Part shown: in pieces, positions 12,145-25,175 of the stretch
How the letters are laid out: each line of letters begins with the position of its first letter
Position numbering within the stretch: position 1 is the stretch's first letter
NCBI GenBank assembly: GCA_030704615.1
Contig: CM060731.1
Coordinates: 74,814,756-74,878,755 of the forward strand
Source of the DNA: Takakia lepidozioides
Taxonomy: Eukaryota > Streptophyta > Takakiopsida > Takakiales > Takakiaceae
Direction of reading: 5' to 3'
Length of the DNA: 64,000 bases
Translations under genes and position numbers: made by a program
The notes under the pieces: generated by a model
Database searches by the model: none
What the model saw: the letters and a program-made list of their open reading frames with translations, nothing else
What the model was told of the DNA's origin: nothing

Positions 12145-12290
12145 AATTAGGGTTTTCTTAGGGTTTCTTTAGGGTTTTTAGGGGTTTTTTCCCCCCACAG
12201 ATGCGCTAAATTTTTTTCTTGTTTTTTCGAGTTTTTAGGGTTTTTAGGGTTTTCTTAGGGGGTTCTTAGAGGGGTTTTATTTTCCCCGCA
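12145..12290 (+). repeat. degenerate TTTAGGG-type (telomere-like) cluster
   Basis: About ten imperfect TTAGGG/TTTAGGG words (TTAGGGTTTTCTTAGGGTTT and similar) occur in two blocks, 12145-12190 and 12232-12284, separated by a T-rich stretch. This resembles the plant telomere repeat but with irregular spacing. It may be a decayed interstitial telomeric repeat or simple sequence. Confidence 0.5.
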
Positions 12291-13080
12291 GATGCCACTG
12301 AAAGTGGCGTGCACACCACTGTCCACGCCTATGCAGAAACGAAAAAAAAAAAAAGTGCTTCGCACTATTAGTGACAATTTCTGAGAACAATATTCAAATA
12401 TTACAAAAACTTAATGAAAGAGTACAATTTGATGATACTTTTGTCTTATTCAAGCAACGTTGGGGTTAGAGCTGACATTAGCCACTTCATTGTATGGAAA
12501 CTGCTCCTATAAAGGGTGGGTTCTATAAATGTTTTTTAAGTCAAAATCTTAACAAGTAGATTTAAAATATTTAAACATAGAGATTAAACAAATGTACATA
12601 CATCTAATATCTAGCATAGAATTGATTGAGGTGTACTTATAATAAATTAATATATCTATATTCTAATTATCCATAATATAGACAAGGGACAAAAAACCAA
12701 CATTAAGAGTTTTGACATTTCATTAGCTGTTACTATATATATATATCGCAATATATTGGTAAATCGAAACTTGTCCACCACAAAACCAAAAAAATTCGAA
12801 AATTGGACATACCATTGTGTTTGGTGGTTTTATCATAATTAATATGTAGAAGTGTTATAACATTTACGTTAAATGTGTGACAAAAATAAAATAAAAACAA
12901 AACAAAACAATGCTAAAGCAAATTCGCAAAAAAAAAATTTCAAAATGCAGTTGTTTTCTTGGGTAGCTTAAAAAATGATGACGATGACGTGGCCGAAGAA
13001 AGGAATATGACAGTACTATTGGAGCACATTTGTAGAAAAAGATCTGCCCAAAAACGTCAATCTAACGGCGCAGGGTCACG
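12291..13080. other. AT-rich spacer with dispersed-repeat start
   Basis: AT-rich, no credible frames. At 12973-12992 a GATGACGATGACGTGG word, preceded by a GGGTAGCTTAAAAA stretch, resembles 15354-15385, part of a dispersed repeat also found at 31.0, 32.1 and 53.6 kb. Confidence 0.4.
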
Positions 13081-13198
13081 GACCTTGCTCCACAGTTGGC
13101 TCAAGCCGGTAGAATTGCTGCCGGGCCCGCCTTAAATCTGCCTCCCGCCCGGCATTTTGGCCAAGCATACTGGGACCCCGCCAACCACTGTACAAAGA

Positions 13199-13345
13199 TT
13201 TTAGTCCTTCCGATATGGTGTCGGGAGATATTGCCTTCGCTTCTTCCATGGTGGAAGCGTACATAGATTTTTAGTCCTTCTGATATGGTGTCAGGTGAAT
13301 TTGGCTTCGCTTCTTCCATGGCGGGAGAGGCTTCTTCCGTGGCGG
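13199..13345 (+). repeat. imperfect tandem duplication, about 73 bp unit
   Basis: TTTTAGTCCTTCCGATATGG at 13199 is repeated as TTTTAGTCCTTCTGATATGG at 13270. Both copies continue through GGTGTC(G/A)GG and CTTCGCTTCTTCCATGG. A smaller repeat GCTTCTTCC(G/A)TGGCGG follows. Confidence 0.7.
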
Positions 13346-13798
13346 AAGCGGGAAACCCAGATATTGTTTTCACTCAAGCTACGAGAGCCATACAGACTGT
13401 TTCGGTTCAAGCTGCGATCAACATTCAAGCTGCGATCACAGGCTGTTCCCTATTTCGATCAACATTCCCTTTCTTACCAGGAAGAGATCCACCGTGCTTC
13501 CATCTTTGTCTCGGCTGGTGTTGATCCTCAACCATCAATGCATTCAAAAACACCTCATTCTTCATCTTCAAGCTATGCCCTCAACCCAGCCATCTTTTGC
13601 GCTCTCCAAAGATCCATTTCAACGCTCAAGAAACTGTGATCGCGCCTGCCAAGTTGTGATCGGCGCTCTCTGTGCCGGGTCTTCTACCGTCCCAACCATG
13701 GAGTGCCAACCAAACCGTCCCTGCAAAAATTACCATCGGCCCTGTAACCAGGGCATATAGCGTTTGACGTGCCATGCTCACCCTGGAGATGTTCTAAC

Positions 13799-13827
13799 TA
13801 GCACTGGGCTACATGCTGGTTGTCAGG
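13799..13827 (-). mobile_element. 5' fragment of the SINE family
   Basis: On the minus strand this reads GACAACCAGCATGTAGCCCA, then GTGCTAG: the SINE 5' end including box A. Nothing of box B or the body follows. Confidence 0.55.
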
Positions 13828-14377
13828 TTAACATCTACTAGGGCTTCGCGTTGCTCTGCACTACTAGCGACGACTTCTGAGAAGGACGTCCGGATGGCCG
13901 GGCTATACTCGAGGATCATGAGAGAGAATACGGATCATGCAGCCTGCCAAAATGTCGGTCACGCAGTCCCGATTGGTTGGGGGGGGGGGGGGAGGGGAGT
14001 TGGAAAGGTCTTCCATGGGTCGTCTTGGTACAACAAGTAGATTTGGACTATGATAAAACAATATTTTTTTATTATCCATTGTGAGTATGCATTGGGACAA
14101 AATGTAGACTTTTTGAAGAGGAGAAGGAGGACGGTCTTTATAAAATATGGTGGCCCTTACATGGAATGTTTTGATGTGTCTAATGTAAGCTCTACCAAGC
14201 TATGCTTTTGCTCCAGTTGTCGTCGTTTGACTCTGTCTCCTCTTGTGCTTTGGCCAGCAGTTTGACTCCTTTTAGTTGGAATGAAAGCCTGGGTTTCTTG
14301 TGACGGGCGATTATTCAAGGGCCCAAATTACAACAGGTGACCTGCCTCCTCGAACCGGCTACCTAACACATGATATT

Positions 14378-14556
14378 CGGGAATAGGGTGATTCCTGCTC
14401 AAACATGCGTAACTTATGGTATCATTTCATCCAAATGGTTTATGATTTATGTTTGGAAAGTGGACACGGGAATAGGGTGATTCCTGCTCAAACATGCGTA
14501 ACTTATGGTATCATTTCATCCAAATGGTTTATGATTTATGCTTGGAAAGTGGACAC
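14378..14556 (+). repeat. 89-bp tandem duplication containing SINE 3' body
   Basis: CGGGAATAGGGTGATTCCTG starts at 14378 and again at 14467; the two 89-bp units are almost identical. Inside each, GCGTAACTTATGGTATCATT to GGAAAGTGGACAC corresponds to the 3' body of the SINE (minus orientation of copies 1 and 4). Confidence 0.8.
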
Positions 14557-15364
14557 ATTCAAATGGCCGCGATTGCAACATTAAACGACCGATTGACATA
14601 CCAACCAAGTTGGGCTGGTTATGATGATGGATAGCATCCATCTTACACCTCGGTGGCTTTTAACCCATGATCCTTTATAAGGCCATTTTGCCTCCTAACA
14701 CTTCAATTCAAAGGTATACATAAAATCAATATTAGAAATTCATTCAGCAAATCTGAAAATTGAAGCTTCATGTATCCAAATGGATGTAGTTGGCATCTCT
14801 TCCACGTAGAAGTATAATATCCATGACTGATCAGTAACATATTGATTAGCCTGGCTCATAATGCTTGCTAGGTCTATGTTTGCGACTCATTGTATGCCAA
14901 CATTGACGATGTTTTGTCCACGTTCTCCTTCTTTTAGATCTTTTTGTATTGACAATAACTGCCTCAATTTTTTAGTGGAAGAAGGCTTAAGGAAATGGGT
15001 CACCTACTTGTACAAAGGAATTATGGGGGGTGAAATCCGAAAATTTTGCCGAAAATCACCAGTAGTCGAGAGTTAGGAGCCTAATTTTGCAGTTAAAACA
15101 TGCCACATGGTATGTAGCCACTTTTCTAGCCCTGCCACCTCGTTATTCTCGCCACATGGGCATTGGATAGAATTCACATGTGGCCCGGTCAGCGATTTTG
15201 GGAAAAAAAAAAAAAAAAAAAAAAAAAACACTCCACAGGGATGGTGGGAAATTTCGTGACAGGGGTCCATTTTTAGAGAAGCTGACACGGTGGAAAGAAC
15301 TTAGGAAGAAAACGGGATTAGAACAGATTCCCAAAAAAGATATTCAAAATTCTCCAGGGCAGCT
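14557..15364. other. no gene recognised
   Basis: No credible coding sequence. A run of about 26 A at 15203-15228 could be the tail of a retroposed sequence, but I see no element body or flanking direct repeats. Confidence 0.4.
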
Positions 15365-15425
15365 TTAAAATGATAACGATGACGTGTCACTATGGCACCC
15401 TACACTAAAACTAGTCTCCAACCTT
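15365..15425 (-). repeat. dispersed repeat, CATAGTGACACGTCATCG type
   Basis: On the minus strand the sequence reads GGAGACTAGTTTTAGTGTAG, then GGTGCCATAGTGACACGTCA. The same words occur on the plus strand at 30965-31050, 32075-32165 and, in part, 53620-53660. Probably the end of a DNA transposon family; no target site duplication was identified. Confidence 0.6.
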
Positions 15426-15846
15426 CACTCCTCACTAGATCTTGAGGACTCCACAAGAGAGAAGAGAGTGAATCGGTTACTACGACAAGGGCCACTTTTG
15501 GGCCACCTTCAAAGCAAACTTTATTTTGCTTTGTATTTTCAGTGCGCTCCCCCAAGGAGAAGATAAGCCAGTTTCTGAAGCGGCGTCCTGCCAAGGAATC
15601 TTTCACTGCTGCAAGGTCTCCAACTTCTGTACACGTGGCAGACATTCTGTACGTAGGAATGGCGTTGGTGATGGCCACGGGGTGGACCCAGTGATTGGCG
15701 GGGCCGCGAGCAGGTCAACTGGTGGCCATCACCTACGTAGTCGTACTAGAGAACGGGCCGTGTTTGGCCGATTCTGCCCTGTAAGCGGCCTCTGGGCGAG
15801 GCCTATGGCCGCGCACAGAGTCGGCCAACGCGGCCCGTTCACTCGC

Positions 15847-16073
15847 GTTAAAAGCAGGTGTGGCAGATTCTCTCGGCTACGTGGCGCGATATGGGTTTCG
15901 ATTATCCCATATCGATTGCCCAGATTCAGAGCCCCGGAGAGGATATAAAGGGGGCGAGCCTCAGGGGAACGCGGTTGGGTTGTTGGCTGATGACATGGGC
16001 CTCGGCCATCCCTGCCGATTCGGTCTGAGAAGTAGGCCGAAAAAGTGGCAGAATCTGCCACACCTGCTTATAA
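15847..16073. mobile_element. 227-bp inverted-repeat element (MITE candidate)
   Basis: GTTAAAAGCAGGTGTGGCAG at the left end matches the complement of the right end, GTTATAAGCAGGTGTGGCAG, and both continue ATTC. The interior is GC-rich and has a second short palindrome (CGATATGGG ... CCCATATCG at 15887-15914). Two overlapping long frames (15526-15948, 15860-16258) follow from the GC-rich composition. No clear target site duplication. Confidence 0.5.
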
Positions 16074-16294
16074 CGGATGGAGAAGTATCAGCCCCAGATA
16101 TCGCTATCAGAGCTAGGATGGCCCGACAAGGCTTGCCACGTGGTGCAACATGGCAAACTCCCTTGACAAGTGAAGGGCCAAACCCTTTGAAGCGTTGGGT
16201 GGGAGGGCACAACACGGCCGCCGTTCAAGCATGTCCAAACCCTCTGACCCTCTCATGAACTGTATTAGGTTCACCCCTGTCTCTTGTTACGGGA

Positions 16295-16560
16295 TTGTAA
16301 CCGTTGTACACGGGAAAAATAGCATTGGAAAGCTTCCAATGTGCCCCATCTTTTTGTTGTTGGACCAATTTTCAATAGAGTTCATCTACCTAGAGTAATT
16401 TGTAAAATAAGGGCCCATCATGGTGCACCTTGCATTTGGTTGTAACCATTTTATAAAATCTTAAGATACCATTGGAAAGCTCTTTATATGCCCCATCATA
16501 TTGTAGTTGGAACAATTTTCCGTAGAGTTAATCTACATAGGATAATTTGAGTGTAAAGCA
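16295..16560 (+). repeat. diverged tandem repeat, about 135-145 bp unit
   Basis: Two blocks (about 16295-16404 and 16440-16555) share TTGTAACC, CATTGGAAAGCT, ATGCCCCATC, TTGTTGGACCAATTTTC or a variant, AGAGTTAATCTAC and ATAATTTG, in the same order. Identity is about three quarters by eye. Confidence 0.6.
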
Positions 16561-19416
16561 AAGGTAAGATGGTTCATTCCTCTTCAAAAATCGCTAAGCC
16601 CCTGTTGTGCCTTCCCTAGGTGTGACCTCCTCTCCTTTGTTGAAAATTACTTCATGAAGTGCCTCCAGGTAACACCTCCCTCAAGTAACATCTCCCTCAG
16701 GTAACATCTATCTTATCCTACAATTTATGAAGAAAATAGATGAAATTTTAAGCTTATTATGGATGAAAGTAGATGTTGCTATTCACAAAGAGGAGCCATA
16801 AGTAACTAGCCGCTTGTTTGGTATCCCCCACATCATGATGTTGACTCTTTCGGAATATTGTTAGGACATACTTTCAACCAATCAGCCAGTGTTTTGGATG
16901 CAATAAGAACCAGGAAACAGGAAACAGAACACTCCTGCCGATGTATTGTACAAAGGAGCAATTTCCACACACTAGTAAGAAAAAGAACCATGTGCACTCT
17001 TCAAACTGTGCTGAAACCCACATCATTCTATCATATGGAATGTACTGTATTATTTGGCTCTCCTATCCTTGGAGAAAGAACCCACAAACAAACCAAAAAA
17101 TGCACACACTCCAATCTAAGCAAGGAGACAACATTGAAAGACATGACTGTAGGTGTTGGAGTGAGGTGGCTTGGCGACTCTTTTGGGCCCCAAAAGCCCC
17201 CCATGGCCCACCATAACCTCACAATCTCTGTATCTCTCTGGCCCATAATGGCTTTGACATGTGCAAAGGTCCTGCCTACAAACAGATGTCATGACATGCA
17301 CGGGGCTACCACTTGCGCAAATGAGCCCATAGGCTATACCTCAGATATACAACTATGACCACGAAGAGGCAGAGCACAAGGTTAGCAAGAGTGGAGGTGC
17401 AGAGATCCAACCGCCTGGCCATGCAATGATCAGGTCTCCAAAAGAACCAATCAAGCAGTGCGCATTTTGCATGACGCTTTATGTCAGTTGTCTTCATATG
17501 TGGATGGAATTTTCCTACGTCCAAAAGTTTTCAGTCATGACTTCTTAGAGTCCAGATACCCTTTCTTCAGATCCAGCTTCTCTTGCCAATCGCACTGTAG
17601 CAATCAAGAACTCGGACATGACAAACACCATTTATGGTGGGAAGCACTGATCAAGGCAGGATCAGTCACAGTGGCCAAGGTTGTGGGTCCGTCCGGACGG
17701 ACGCAGATGGGGACGGGAGGCCCATCCCTGCTCCCAAGCATAGATTTGCCAAAACCCTTTGGCGTTATGAAGTCAAAATAGTTCAACTCCACTGGAATGT
17801 TATGGCCTCCACATGGTTTTGAGAACATGGGAAATGTTGCTCTCCAGGGCTATTGCCTAAACCAGGGCTGCTGCCCCACAGGAAGGACGGGTAAAATTTG
17901 GCAACTGTGAAGTGTCGCCTTGAGTTGGTGTTGAATGTCCATTTACAGACAACAAAGACAACAACTTCAGTAGAAGCAATAAAAATAAGCAGTCAGATCT
18001 GGCAAAACAGTTCATGGAGCACGTGCACTGGTGCGGGCCCGGCCCTGTTGTGAAACCTGCAAGCTACCACACTGCTGCCTCTCACTCCTCCGTAGAAGTC
18101 TGCCCTTATCAGGTATGCTGTGGTCCCCAATTCCCAGATTCCAAATTGTCCGCATTGAATGCAGATGCAGCTCCCCACTGAGAATCTAGAGCAATCGAGT
18201 GCCTCCTTCCAACTGTTGGGAAGTGGGCACTTTCGGATGGCCGTTGAGACAGCGGTGGGTGTCTCAACGACATGGCACTGACAAGCCACGTTGGGTGGCG
18301 CAAACAACCTTGAGAGAAAATACGTACTGCAAACTCCACTTGGAATCATGGATCGAGGGGTCGAAAAACTTCTCATGCTTTAGAGAATTTATGAATTAGG
18401 GTCACCGTCCGCCTATTGGGTTTCAGGATTTAGATTGCGTTTACAGTGGACAAGTGTTGGGCCCAACAGGTCCTAGCTGTATGTGTCTCCATGACATAGA
18501 TAGAAAAACTCTAAATGCAGAGGCAAGCACTGGCGGAGAGTGATTTTCTCTTCCACCTCCGAGCACTAAGTTAGTAGTACGTTACGTAAAACTAGCTAGT
18601 TGCTGTGCAGTCTGCCTCTCCTGTATCTCCGGGAGAAATCCTACCGCGCCCACCGAGACCCTTTCCAAACATATGTGTTTGTCGGCTTGTCCTCTCCATC
18701 TCTGCTGGTTTACACCCACATCACTATATCGATTACTTGCCCCCTGGATGAGTATGAAACTCATGAAGAAGGCTCCTTTCTTTCCAAATTCACAAGAGTG
18801 AGACTGTCTTGTGTTCACAGTAGAGCTACGTTCTAAGCACCCATTCAATTTTTCGAGGACGGGAGGGGATGTAGGCAACATCAACAATCGCACCTGGTTT
18901 TGCAATCGCATCTGCGACTCATATTGGGCGCTGAGAAACACACATTATCTGTAGCATATAAAGGTGTGTTTCTCTCTCTTCCGGCCGAAAAGAGCGCGCG
19001 GTATGTCCCCAAAGCTAGGCAGTGAATACGTTTTCCCTTTCACTTGCTCGTTTAGCACACAAGCGACAGGAAGTGGAGCTGAATTCCTTACAGGTTCGTG
19101 TGCACCACATTTGTAACAGAGGGGAAGGATTTTCTTAGCCTAAAGAAACGTTTCTCCTCAACAAAACTCAAATCCCCGTCTGTTGGGCAGTGGGGCCCGA
19201 GGGCCTATAGGGCAAAGTAGAACAAACTCCAAACGTCTCTCACAAAGGAGGGAGAGAGAAAGAATCCCTGGTTTTAAGAACATGGACCGTCAGACCCCTC
19301 TTACCAGTGATCAAGGGTGCTGACCAGGGTGTAGGGTGCTTCTAAGCGAAATTCCCCTGAAGGTAGATTGTTGTTTGTGTGCAGGTAAATTGAAGAGGTT
19401 CGCTGAAGCACTTAAA
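16561..19416. other. upstream region of the VPT gene, no other gene recognised
   Basis: Several frames of 60-166 codons occur on both strands but show no motifs. Short matches such as a TCCGTCCGGACGGA palindrome at 17689 are present. The distal promoter and possibly a 5' UTR exon of the transporter gene should lie near 18900-19390; a GTGTGCAG acceptor-like site precedes 19384. Confidence 0.4.
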
Positions 19417-21834
19417 ATGGTGCATTTCGGGCATTTTATTTCGGCCAACCAGGTTACGGGCTGGGAAGAGTATATCTCTCTCTTATCTTTACTTTGTTTG
19501 CTTTTGGGTTTCTATCTGAAATGAGATTATGGAATGATGGGATTGAATATGGAATGATTGAGACATAATAGACAAGCTTTATAGACACTCTTGTGCCCCT
19601 CCTATCGTTTAGGACGTAGCCCAGTTTAGGATCTACTTTGTATTGCTCCTATAGCTCACACAGCAGTTTACAAATCCACTCTGAAAGAATCTGATAACTT
19701 ACTATATTCTTGACCAGTTATTACATTGGCTACAAGTTTTTGAAGAAGACGATAAAGCATTATGCCTCGCGGGCCACTATTGCGTCTGAAGAGGAGCGTG
19801 AGGAAATCGTGAAGTCCTTCTCTGAAATTTTAGATTCACAGGTTTATACTTCACCCTTGATGGAGGTCCTGTGTCATCCAAGGGGCTGGGGGAAGAGGGA
19901 GAGTTGGACCCAATAGACTTGGCTTGCTGTATTTTTGTGACCGTATACCCTGAGCAGAACTGTGAAGAAGAGTCAGGGAACTTATTGAGCACTTCATGCA
20001 AATGTTGACATTGATGTACCCTTGAGGGCCCAGTTACCTTGGGGAATATGCCCTGGAAGAATTAGGGCTTCATCTTCAGATATGGACTATTCCTGTACCG
20101 CTGTATCTTGTGCTGCATAGGCAGAGCAATAATAATGTGCTTTCTCTGCAGATAGAGAAGATTGTCCTCTTTTTGATAGAGAAGCAAGGGGTTCTGGCTG
20201 GGCGGTTGCAAAGACTACGGGAGAGGCGAGAAAGCTCACAAGAGACAACAGAGGGGGACACTGAAGCTGCACTACTTGAGCGACCCTCGAGCCCATGGCC
20301 ATGCCTAATGGATGACTACAGGTATGATTTATACCATCAGAGAAAGGTGCTGTTGACATGCTTGTTCATCTTAAACCAAGTTCAATTGCAGCAATTGGCA
20401 AATTTTGTGGTACTCTTTGGGTGTCTGCTGTGGCAGTTTCTCTTTCTCTTCTCCTATCACAGCCTGTCCAGATGCAAAAGAAATAATGTGAAGGGAAATG
20501 TTGCAGGCAAGTGGGTCTTGAGCTTCTGCAATTATTGCACTTTGTGGAGCTTAACACTACTGGCCTTCGCAAGATACTGAAGAAGTTTGACAAGCGGGTT
20601 GGTTTTCGGCTCGGTGCACAATATATTGCCTCCCGTTCCAACCATCCCTATTCACAGCTCCAGCAGGTCTTCCGCCAAGTGGTAGGTATTTGACTACCCT
20701 GGACATACGGAAAATCTTTTCTTCTTTCTCGTTTGACAGGAAATATGTGGACCCATATGTTATGTCTGATAAGAAAAGCTATGGAGGAAAAGCAAGTAGG
20801 ATCCATATATACTTTGGACCTGTCTTTTCACACCGATATGAGGTTCTCACTTAAAAGTTGGTGTGTGACAGGGCATAGGGGCAATGGTGGCCACCATATC
20901 TCAAAATCTTGCTGAGCTCCATTCTCAAAACTTTGAATTTAGCTCTACTAGTAGTTCTATCTCCCTCTTCCGCCAGGCCTCCCTGCCTTCACGGGTAGTT
21001 GCGCAGGAGCCCATTATTCAGGTTGGTCTGGGTCTCCTCTTCTTATTGAATGGTGCATTTGATGAGGGAATTTGTAGTGAACTTTGACCTCTCAAAGATA
21101 CTAGAGTTTCTCTTTGCTGGTCTCCTTGCTGGTATCATACGTGGCAAATAGAATCTATGATCAGATGTCAATAAACCTTACTTCAATTCATCGAAGGTGA
21201 ATTCATCATGTAAGATGACATCCCAATACAAATATTGTCCTGATCATGTGAATTGGTATATCTGTGGCTTTCAAGAAAATTGAAGGGGAGGGGGGGGGGC
21301 GGAGGGAATTGCACTAGATGCATGCCAGGTCCAAACTAGAAGATAAGGAACAATTAGATCACTGCAATTCTCTCTTAGTCAGGATCAGACTAACAGTATG
21401 TCTCTATTTGCAGGCTATTGAAGGGGCCATGCATCGACTGACACAGGAGGTCAGCTTAGCATCATTTCTGGCAAACGAGCTGTTGCTACCGACTCGAAAG
21501 GATGAGATATGTGGAATGTTGATGGAGCAGGAGGATGCCCACTTCCTATCTCTACAAATCAATCTTATGAACACTTTTCTCTACATGGTACAGGCTCTAG
21601 TGTCTCATTTTTTTTCATGTTGTCATTCATGTGCTTTGTCTGTATGGCTGTGTGCCAGATTCTTTTCCTGCACACCCCACGCGACACGACTCCCTCTCTC
21701 CCCCCCTACATCCTTGATCTTTTCAATTTTTGTTCAAATATGATTCGGCAGACGTTTGTGTACCCATTACAAGCTAATGCTAGCACAGAGGGTGTCTATC
21801 GTGAACCACCTACAAGTAGAAGACTCTCTGTGGA

Positions 21835-21872
<38 letters not shown>

Positions 21873-24800
21873 ACATCCCGCTCAAACTGGGCGCGGGGTC
21901 AATGGCCACAAGGCTACGGCAAACAACGTCTTCATAATGGACAAAATTTTGTTCCCCCAGTGTGCCAATGTGTTGATCGACAGAACTGATATTGGTACCT
22001 CTGACCACTTCCTGGTTTGGACTGAGATCAAAAGGTGTTTTCCCACCACCAAGAGATCTGTGAAACGTTCGATTCGGAAGTGGCGCATAGGAAAATTCTA
22101 CAATGAGGAGGTCAAGGCTGAGTACGTCCAGGCCTTGCAAGAGGCTCTCCCTCATTTTGTCCAATCGCTCCAAGAACTTCAGTCACGCTCTGTTAACGCA
22201 AGAAATGAAGTCGAAAGAGCAGTGGACTCTTGGGAGAGTTTCGTTTCCTCCGTGGCTGACAAGATCATTGGGAGGAAACTAATTGTCTGCGGTAGAGCAG
22301 TTAATTGGTGGACTAATGAGATTAAACTCAAGATAGCTGAGAGACGAGCCCTCTATAAAGAGTGCTGCAATTTGGAAACCAACAGAGAATTGTGGGCGAG
22401 GTACTACCAGCTCCGTAAAGATATCAATCAGCTTGTTAGGTCTCAGAAGAAAGTATACTGGGACAAGTTATACAGTGAAATAAACTCAAACCACCATGGT
22501 GGTAATGACAAGAAATTCTGGTTGGCCCTTCAACGTTTGTACAAGCCGAAAAACGGTCAGCAAGTACAAGCGCTGAAGACTACTAAAGGTGCAGTGGTGA
22601 CTTCATCGGTTGACATTGTCAAAACCTTTGAAACTCACTACAGTATCCTTGGCAGAACTTCTAGGTCTAACAGTGTGGGGTCTTCTGCTGAATGGAGGGA
22701 CACAGTTGGAAAAACTGTCCCTATGATTCAAACAGCCCTGATGAACTGGAGTATATTTCAATGGCTTATAATGCTCCCATTAGTTCTTCTGAGATTGTGG
22801 AAGCAATTGAACATTTAAATGGATACAAAGCTGGTGGACCTGATGGTATTGTCAACGAGCTAATCAAGCACGGTGGCGATCCCATGATAGAGGCCCTAGT
22901 TCTCCTCTTTAACCTTATCTGGAAGACTGAAATGATCCCCTTTCGCTGGCGACAGGGGGTCATTGTCAATCTATACAAGAAGGGTGACAGAGAAGAACCG
23001 GGGAACTACCGTGGCATCACGCTCCTCAATGCTGTTGGCAAGACATTCTGTAGAGTTATAAGTACTCGTCTCGAGGTTGATCTGTTTCCACGAAGGCCAA
23101 GCTGGCTTTCGGCGAAACAGGGGCTGTGTGGATCATATCTTCACTCTAAGCCAGATTATCCAGGGAAGGAAAAAAGAAGGGAAACCCACTTATGTCTTTT
23201 TCCTGGATGTCAAAAAGGCTTATGACACAGTGTGGAGAGATGGCCTATGGTTCCACCTCTGGTCTTGTGGGATCAAGGGAAAGATGTGGAGAGTTGTCCA
23301 CAACTTGTATGCTCACACCAAAAGCTGTGTCACTGTTAACGGACAGAAGTCCAACTTCTTTGACATAGACCAAGGTGTAGCTCAAGGTTGTACTCTCTCC
23401 CCTCTGCTCTTCAATGTTTTCATCAATCAACTCCTCGAGGATGTGGAAAGTGAGGGATTTGGGTTAAGGGTGGGTGATACCACCATACCAGCCCTTATGT
23501 TTGCGGATGACTTCGCAGGCATAGGGGAGACTCCAACCAATCTCCAGGAGTTGATTGATTGCGCGAAGAGATACTTTGATCTTTGGGGGCTAGAGGCTAA
23601 TGTCAGCAAATGTGCAGTGGTAACATTCAACGACAGAGGAGAGGGAGGAAGTGATCTTAAGTGGCACTGGGGTAGCCAAGAGATCCCGGTCCTCCCTTCC
23701 TACACTTACCTGGGCGTTGAGTTCTCCTCCAATTGTAATTGGGATGCACATATCCGGAAAGTTGTTCAAACTGGCAAGGGCAAAGCTCTGGGGCTCACTA
23801 AATTTTTCCACTGCAGAGGGGTCAACTCTGAGGTTAAGAAAACCATGCTTTGTCGCGTTATTAGACCTGCCTTGGAGTACAGATCTGCTATATGGGTTGA
23901 TAACTCCAACCAGGCTAAGTCTCTAGAATCCATTCAAGTGGGGGTGCTTAAGGAGTGTATGTCAGCATGCTCCAAAACAGCCAATGTGGCTGTTCGGGGT
24001 GAGTTTGGCATTCCGTCCTTAAGCTCCCGACGAGATGAATTCAAGGTCAGATGGTGGGGTCAGCTGCAACATATGCCCAACACCAGATATCCTAAGTTAA
24101 TCGACTCTATATCTTGGAAACAGGACCGCCCTGTCAAACAGGCTAAGTCCTGGCAGAAGAGAGTAGAAGAGATTCTCAAGGACCTGGACCTGGATCCGCA
24201 AGTCTTGACCCTGCTGGATAAATCTGACTTAGAGGCTGTAGTGTCCTCAGCCATGTCTGTTGCCATGAGATTGTCTGTTGAGAATGAAGTTAGGCAGAAA
24301 ACTTCCCTGAACTTGTTTCCAGTCTGTGACATGGGGGAGGACATCTTGGATGACCTCAAGGGTCTACCCACTCTCGGCACTAGACTGAAATTTAAACTCA
24401 GGGCAGGAAGCCTACCTTTGAACAGCAAACAGAAGCAGAGAGGAAAGGGAGAGTGCAATTGCCCGTTGTGTGGGCAATCTGAAGACAGTATTCATTTTCT
24501 GATACACTGTCCGGGGTTCTCTCACCAAAGAGACGCTCTCTTCAAATCTAATAAGGGAATTGTGCCTGTACCCCTGTTTACCAACTTTGAAAGTCTCGAG
24601 GCTGAGCCAAAAGCCCAGGCCCTCCTGAGGCCTAGTTTTTGGGCAAATCACACACAGCAGATTGATGCTTGTGTGAAGGGATTTCTAGAGGATATCTGGA
24701 AAACCCGGATTAATTCTTTATATGGAGGTAAGTCTTACTACCAACGTCAGCCCCTGACAGAGGTAGGTTCTGTCCCTTTTGTTCCCGCTCAAACTGGGCG

Positions 24801-25132
24801 CGGGGTCAATGGCCACAAGGCTACGGCAAACAACGTCTTATGAGTACAATCTCTCTCTCTACAACCTTTGGTATGGATTGTCCTAGATATCTTTTCAGAT
24901 AATTAGAAGGACATAACCATCCCTAAGATGCAGCAATTATAAGGTAACCTGCTCAGGGACTTCAATTTTTTTTTTTAAAAGAGGATCACCTGCAAAGGCC
25001 CTTTTTAAGGAGGTGTATTTAGCAGTGCACTAATTAGGAGGTGTATTTAAGGAGGTGTAAATACCTCGTTCTGCCCAAACTAGGCACGGGGTCTGTGGCC
25101 ACAAGGCTACGGCAAAATATGTCTTATGAGTA

Positions 25133-25175
<43 letters not shown>

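Noticed and set aside
15203-15228. Poly-A run as evidence of a processed pseudogene
   Set aside because: No coding body before it and no flanking direct repeats were found.
15526-16258. Two long overlapping plus-strand frames (140 and 132 codons)
   Set aside because: They lie in the GC-rich inverted-repeat element, overlap in different frames, and show no protein motifs; stop codons are rare there because of base composition.
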